The notes under the pieces: model-generated | Databases searched by the model: none | Told to the model about the DNA's origin: nothing | What the model saw: the letters and a program-made list of their open reading frames with translations, nothing else | Translations under genes and position numbers: made by a program | In this document: one piece after another, positions 61,906 to 64,000 of the stretch | Numbering within the stretch: the first letter of the stretch is position 1 | How the letters are laid out: every line of letters starts with the position of its first letter | Source: Microbacterium endophyticum | Lineage (GTDB): Bacteria; Actinomycetota; Actinomycetes; Actinomycetales; Microbacteriaceae | Reading direction: 5' to 3' | Assembly (NCBI RefSeq): GCF_011047135.1 | Contig: NZ_CP049255.1 | Coordinates: forward strand, 2,480,001 to 2,544,000 | DNA: 64,000 nucleotides

Positions 61906-62301
61906 ATGCGCAATCTCGACGGTGCTCACATGCGGGTGGCACGCCCGACGCGAGACATGGATGCCGCAGTTCGGTTCTGGGTGGATGGCTTGGGCATGAC
62001 GCTCGAGGGCCGCAAGCTTGAGGACGGCGCGCCGTATGAGGAGCTGGCGTTCGTGGGATGGCCGGAAGCTGCTTGGCATCTTGAACTCGTCAAGGACGCG
62101 ATGGTTACGCCGAACCCCACGGAAGAAGATCTCCTGGTGCTTTACCTGGCGGAACCCATCGATGACGCGCTGGTTGTTCGCATCGAGGCCGCTGGTGGTG
62201 TTGCTGTCGATGCGCGCAACCCGTACTGGAACGAACATGGCGTCACGGTCGAGGATCCTGACGGGTATCGGCTGGTTCTCTCGACTCGCGGTTGGTCGTG
62301 A
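61906..62301 (+). CDS. VOC family protein (glyoxalase/dioxygenase fold, cassette 5)
   Basis: 131 residues from the ATG at 61906 with GTGGAGG 5 nt upstream. Two beta-alpha-beta-beta-beta modules: HMRVARPTRDMDAAVRFWVDGLGMTLEGR (about 7-35), LAFVGWPEAAWHLELV, then a second half ending NPYWNEHGVTVEDPDGYRLVLSTRGW, the usual metal-side VxxPDGxxxxL motif. Possible metal ligands are H7, E59 (HLELV) and a late acidic residue, so an enzyme of glyoxalase or isomerase type, or a drug-binding protein, is possible. It is the only gene between R5 and R6. Confidence 0.85.
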   Translation: MRNLDGAHMRVARPTRDMDAAVRFWVDGLGMTLEGRKLEDGAPYEELAFVGWPEAAWHLELVKDAMVTPNPTEEDLLVLYLAEPIDDALVVRIEAAGGVAVDARNPYWNEHGVTVEDPDGYRLVLSTRGWS

Positions 62302-62384
62302 GGCTCACGCCGGAGATCTGCTTCAACCTCTGACCTCTGGCCGCTGACAGGGTGCGGCTGCTGGTCACTTAGACTTTATTCGGC

Positions 62385-62419
62385 TACGGAACGTTGTGGA
62401 GTTCCGGTTTAACAACGGA
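62385..62419 (+). repeat. Repeat R6: distal copy of the ychF 3' end
   Basis: Arms CGGAAC (62387-62392) and GTTCCG (62401-62406) around an 8-bp spacer, near-identical to R3. It encodes V-E-F-R-F-N-N, but the stop TGA is GGA here. It marks the far end of the array. Confidence 0.8.
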
Positions 62420-62435
62420 CCCCCGTCCGGTCGGT

Positions 62436-62463
62436 GTGCACGCGGTTCTCCGCGTGCACATTT
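62436..62463 (+). terminator. Terminator-like hairpin just beyond the array
   Basis: A perfect 10-bp stem GTGCACGCGG (62436-62445) with CCGCGTGCAC (62450-62459), loop TTCT, then ATTT. It lies 20 bp after R6, where a terminator for ychF would be expected before the insertions separated them. Confidence 0.7.
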
Positions 62464-62499
62464 ACGTGAAACGACCACACCCCGAGAGGACTCGAGACC

Positions 62500-63162
62500 A
62501 TGGCCGATACTCAGATTTTCGAACCCGATGGCCGGGCCATTCCCTATGCCATTGAAGGGAACGGGGCTGCGGTCGTGCTGATCGCGGGGCAGGGGCTCAA
62601 CATCGATTCGCTCGGTACGCTCGCGCACTCGGTTGCGGCCGAAGACTTCACGCTCGTGCGGATCGGCTCGCGCCGACCAGCGGATGCCGCAGTCTCAATG
62701 CGAGACATCGCACAAGACGTGATCGACGTTATGGACCACCTCGAGGTTGCAGATGCCTGGGTCGGTGGCCACGGCTTCGGCGGCTCTGTCGCGCGCGAAG
62801 TTGCCGTTGACTACGCGGACCGCGTCAATGGTCTGCTGCTCCTCGGTGTCGAGTCTGCGGATCAGGCCGGTGGGCTTGAAGTCGCGCAGATTCCCGAGCA
62901 CCTGCGCGACGCAGATGTTGCAGAGCTCCAGGGCGCCGCGCGCGAGGCATCCGATCTTGCACCGTTGGCCGAAGGCATCCCGGTGCTCGTCATTCAGGCA
63001 ACGGAAGACCCCATCACGCCCGCCGCGAATGGCGATGCGCTGCAGGCTGCCGCGCCCGACCGGGTGAGCGTTGTGCGTGTGGAGGGCGCTGCGCATATGT
63101 TCCCTGTGACGCATATTGGTGAGGCATCCTGGGCCATCGAGGACTACCTCGACTGGGACTAG
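62500..63162 (+). CDS. Alpha/beta-hydrolase fold protein lacking the nucleophile serine
   Basis: 220 residues, with GAGAGGA upstream of the ATG. The fold is recognisable: VVLIAGQGLNIDSLG (oxyanion region, usual HG altered to AG), the nucleophile elbow VGGHGFGGSVARE (about 86-98) in which G-H-G-F-G replaces G-x-S-x-G, an acid in VIQATEDPITP and a His in VEGAAHMFPVT. With Gly in place of Ser a classical esterase mechanism is unlikely. It may be a non-catalytic or cofactor-free relative. First gene after the array. Confidence 0.8.
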   Translation: MADTQIFEPDGRAIPYAIEGNGAAVVLIAGQGLNIDSLGTLAHSVAAEDFTLVRIGSRRPADAAVSMRDIAQDVIDVMDHLEVADAWVGGHGFGGSVAREVAVDYADRVNGLLLLGVESADQAGGLEVAQIPEHLRDADVAELQGAAREASDLAPLAEGIPVLVIQATEDPITPAANGDALQAAAPDRVSVVRVEGAAHMFPVTHIGEASWAIEDYLDWD

Positions 63163-63253
63163 CGTTTTTGCGCGAGACTGAACGCATGGGCCACTCAGCA
63201 CACACAGCAGCTCGTATGCTGCGCGCTTTCCATATGTCTGGAAGGGCCGACTC

Positions 63254-63793
63254 ATGAGCGAAAGCCAAGAAGCACTGATCGTGCGTTATTCGCTGGAAGC
63301 GCGTGGAAGGTACGAGGAAACGCTCGCCCCGTTGGTGCGGAAGCAATCGGTTCTGCTCATCGTCGTGGGGTGCCTGTTTGCTTTCATGGCGGTGGTCGTT
63401 CCGGCGATCGCGTTATCTATGGACGGCACGGCTGAACCTCTCCGTGTAGTTATCGGCTTGGGCATACTCAGTCTGATCCCGATCGTCCTGATCGTGTTAG
63501 GCGTTCGGCGGCTCCGCTTGCGCCCCACGCTTCCTGATATCGCGTTCACGATTTCTTCCGACTCAGTGGTCTTTTCTCGGCGCGAGAAGACCACGCTGTT
63601 GAGCCGCACGCGCCCAGAGCTGCGGTGGGATCGACGAGCAACGACGGTGCGAGCCGACACGGTGGGCCCGAAGGCTGATGAGGTCCTGATTTTCACGACG
63701 AAAGTCGGCGGCGCCACCCGAAGCGAGCGACAAACAACCGACGTTTTGGACACACCCGTTGCCGAGATCGTGGCGGCTGTTCAAGCGCCGTAG
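63254..63793 (+). CDS. Hypothetical two-helix membrane protein
   Basis: 179 residues. GGAAGGGC precedes the ATG. A cytoplasmic segment (about 1-30) leads to two hydrophobic helices (about 33-56 and 66-86), then a charged C-terminal domain (about 90-179) with PDIAFTISSDSVVFSRREKTTLLSRTRPELRWDRR, resembling a PH-like or beta domain. Family not recognised. Confidence 0.7.
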   Translation: MSESQEALIVRYSLEARGRYEETLAPLVRKQSVLLIVVGCLFAFMAVVVPAIALSMDGTAEPLRVVIGLGILSLIPIVLIVLGVRRLRLRPTLPDIAFTISSDSVVFSRREKTTLLSRTRPELRWDRRATTVRADTVGPKADEVLIFTTKVGGATRSERQTTDVLDTPVAEIVAAVQAP

Positions 63794-63879
63794 GCCAGGT
63801 GCGATCGCCGAGTGAAGTTAGTCTCGAGGGTGACGAGTTTGTCGCTGCAACTCGCAGCGCCGTGAAGTTTTGGGGATAG

Positions 63880-64000
63880 ATGTCTACTGTTTTGCCGCCG
63901 TGCCCTGCGTGTGCCAGCGAATACGCGTACGAGTCAGGTGCAATGCTCGTTTGCCCGATGTGCGGACATGAGTGGACGCCAGCAGTCGAAGACAGCACCG
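63880..64000 (+). CDS. PhnA/YjdM-type zinc-ribbon protein, N-terminal part (truncated by window edge)
   Basis: The frame opens at the ATG 63880 and runs off the window after 40 codons. CPACASEYAYESGAMLVCPMCGHEW shows the paired cysteines (CxxC...CxxC) of the PhnA N-terminal zinc ribbon. GGGGA lies 4-8 nt upstream. The family was once linked to phosphonate use, but that role is doubtful. Confidence 0.85.
   Translation, partial: MSTVLPPCPACASEYAYESGAMLVCPMCGHEWTPAVEDST

Noticed and set aside
62396..62581. Open frame beginning M-E-F-R-F-N-N-G after repeat R6
   Set aside because: It arises because the repeat lost its stop; the translation continues through a terminator-like hairpin and into the start of the hydrolase gene in another frame.

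Overview
The window is a high-GC actinobacterial chromosome segment, most likely from the Microbacteriaceae (a Microbacterium-like organism). Supporting signs are frequent GTG starts, many leaderless-type promoters (a TANNNT box 6-8 nt before the start codon), DUF501, DUF4245, DUF4307 and DUF6264 family genes, and a backbone order that recalls the Mycobacterium tuberculosis Rv1014-Rv1112 interval (glmU, prs, rplY, pth, mfd, mazG, eno, ftsB, DUF501, greA, DUF4307, trhA, uppS, phoH, fumC, DUF4245, xseB, xseA, ispH, glpX, ychF). That comparison and the taxonomy are from memory, not from a search.

Layout. 1-4.5 kb: end of an ABC-F ATPase gene, a marR operon, tRNA-Gln abutting glmU, then prs. 4.5-13.2 kb: a three-gene extracytoplasmic flavin module (FMN-binding lipoprotein, ApbE, NqrB/RnfD-FNR fusion), a two-component system facing a MacB-like ABC exporter, and corA. 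13.2-31.3 kb: gnd, a 40-residue membrane protein, rplY, pth, mfd, ppc, nhaA-mazG-hisS, eno-ftsB-DUF501-S8 protease, NDH-2 and a tRNA with anticodon UAA. 31.4-43.4 kb: a PLP aldolase with an FAD lactone oxidase, lemA, a YcaQ-like glycosylase, an AI-2E transporter with ilvA, greA, DUF4307, trhA, uppS, GNAT and phoH. 43.6-49.7 kb: a minus-strand seven-gene operon xseA-xseB-DUF4245-carbonic anhydrase-fumC-kinase-regulator. 49.8-57.6 kb: ispH, DUF6264, MOSC, fbaA, glpX, rmuC, a DnaQ-type exonuclease and ychF.

The most unusual part is 57.6-62.4 kb. The last codons of ychF, encoding V-E-F-R-F-N-N-stop, recur as imperfect direct repeats at five further places. They cut the accessory DNA into five small modules: a DUF5343 gene with an Swt1-like HEPN gene; a membrane protein; an Abi_2-like HEPN protein; a 111-residue protein; and a VOC protein. 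No recombinase lies in the window. Several repeats show inverted 6-bp arms around an 8-bp spacer, as at tyrosine-recombinase core sites. I read this as a gene-cassette-like array accreted at the ychF 3' end, with a defence flavour (two HEPN proteins). After the array the sequence returns to ordinary genes: an alpha/beta-hydrolase relative lacking the nucleophile serine, a membrane protein, and the start of a PhnA/YjdM gene.
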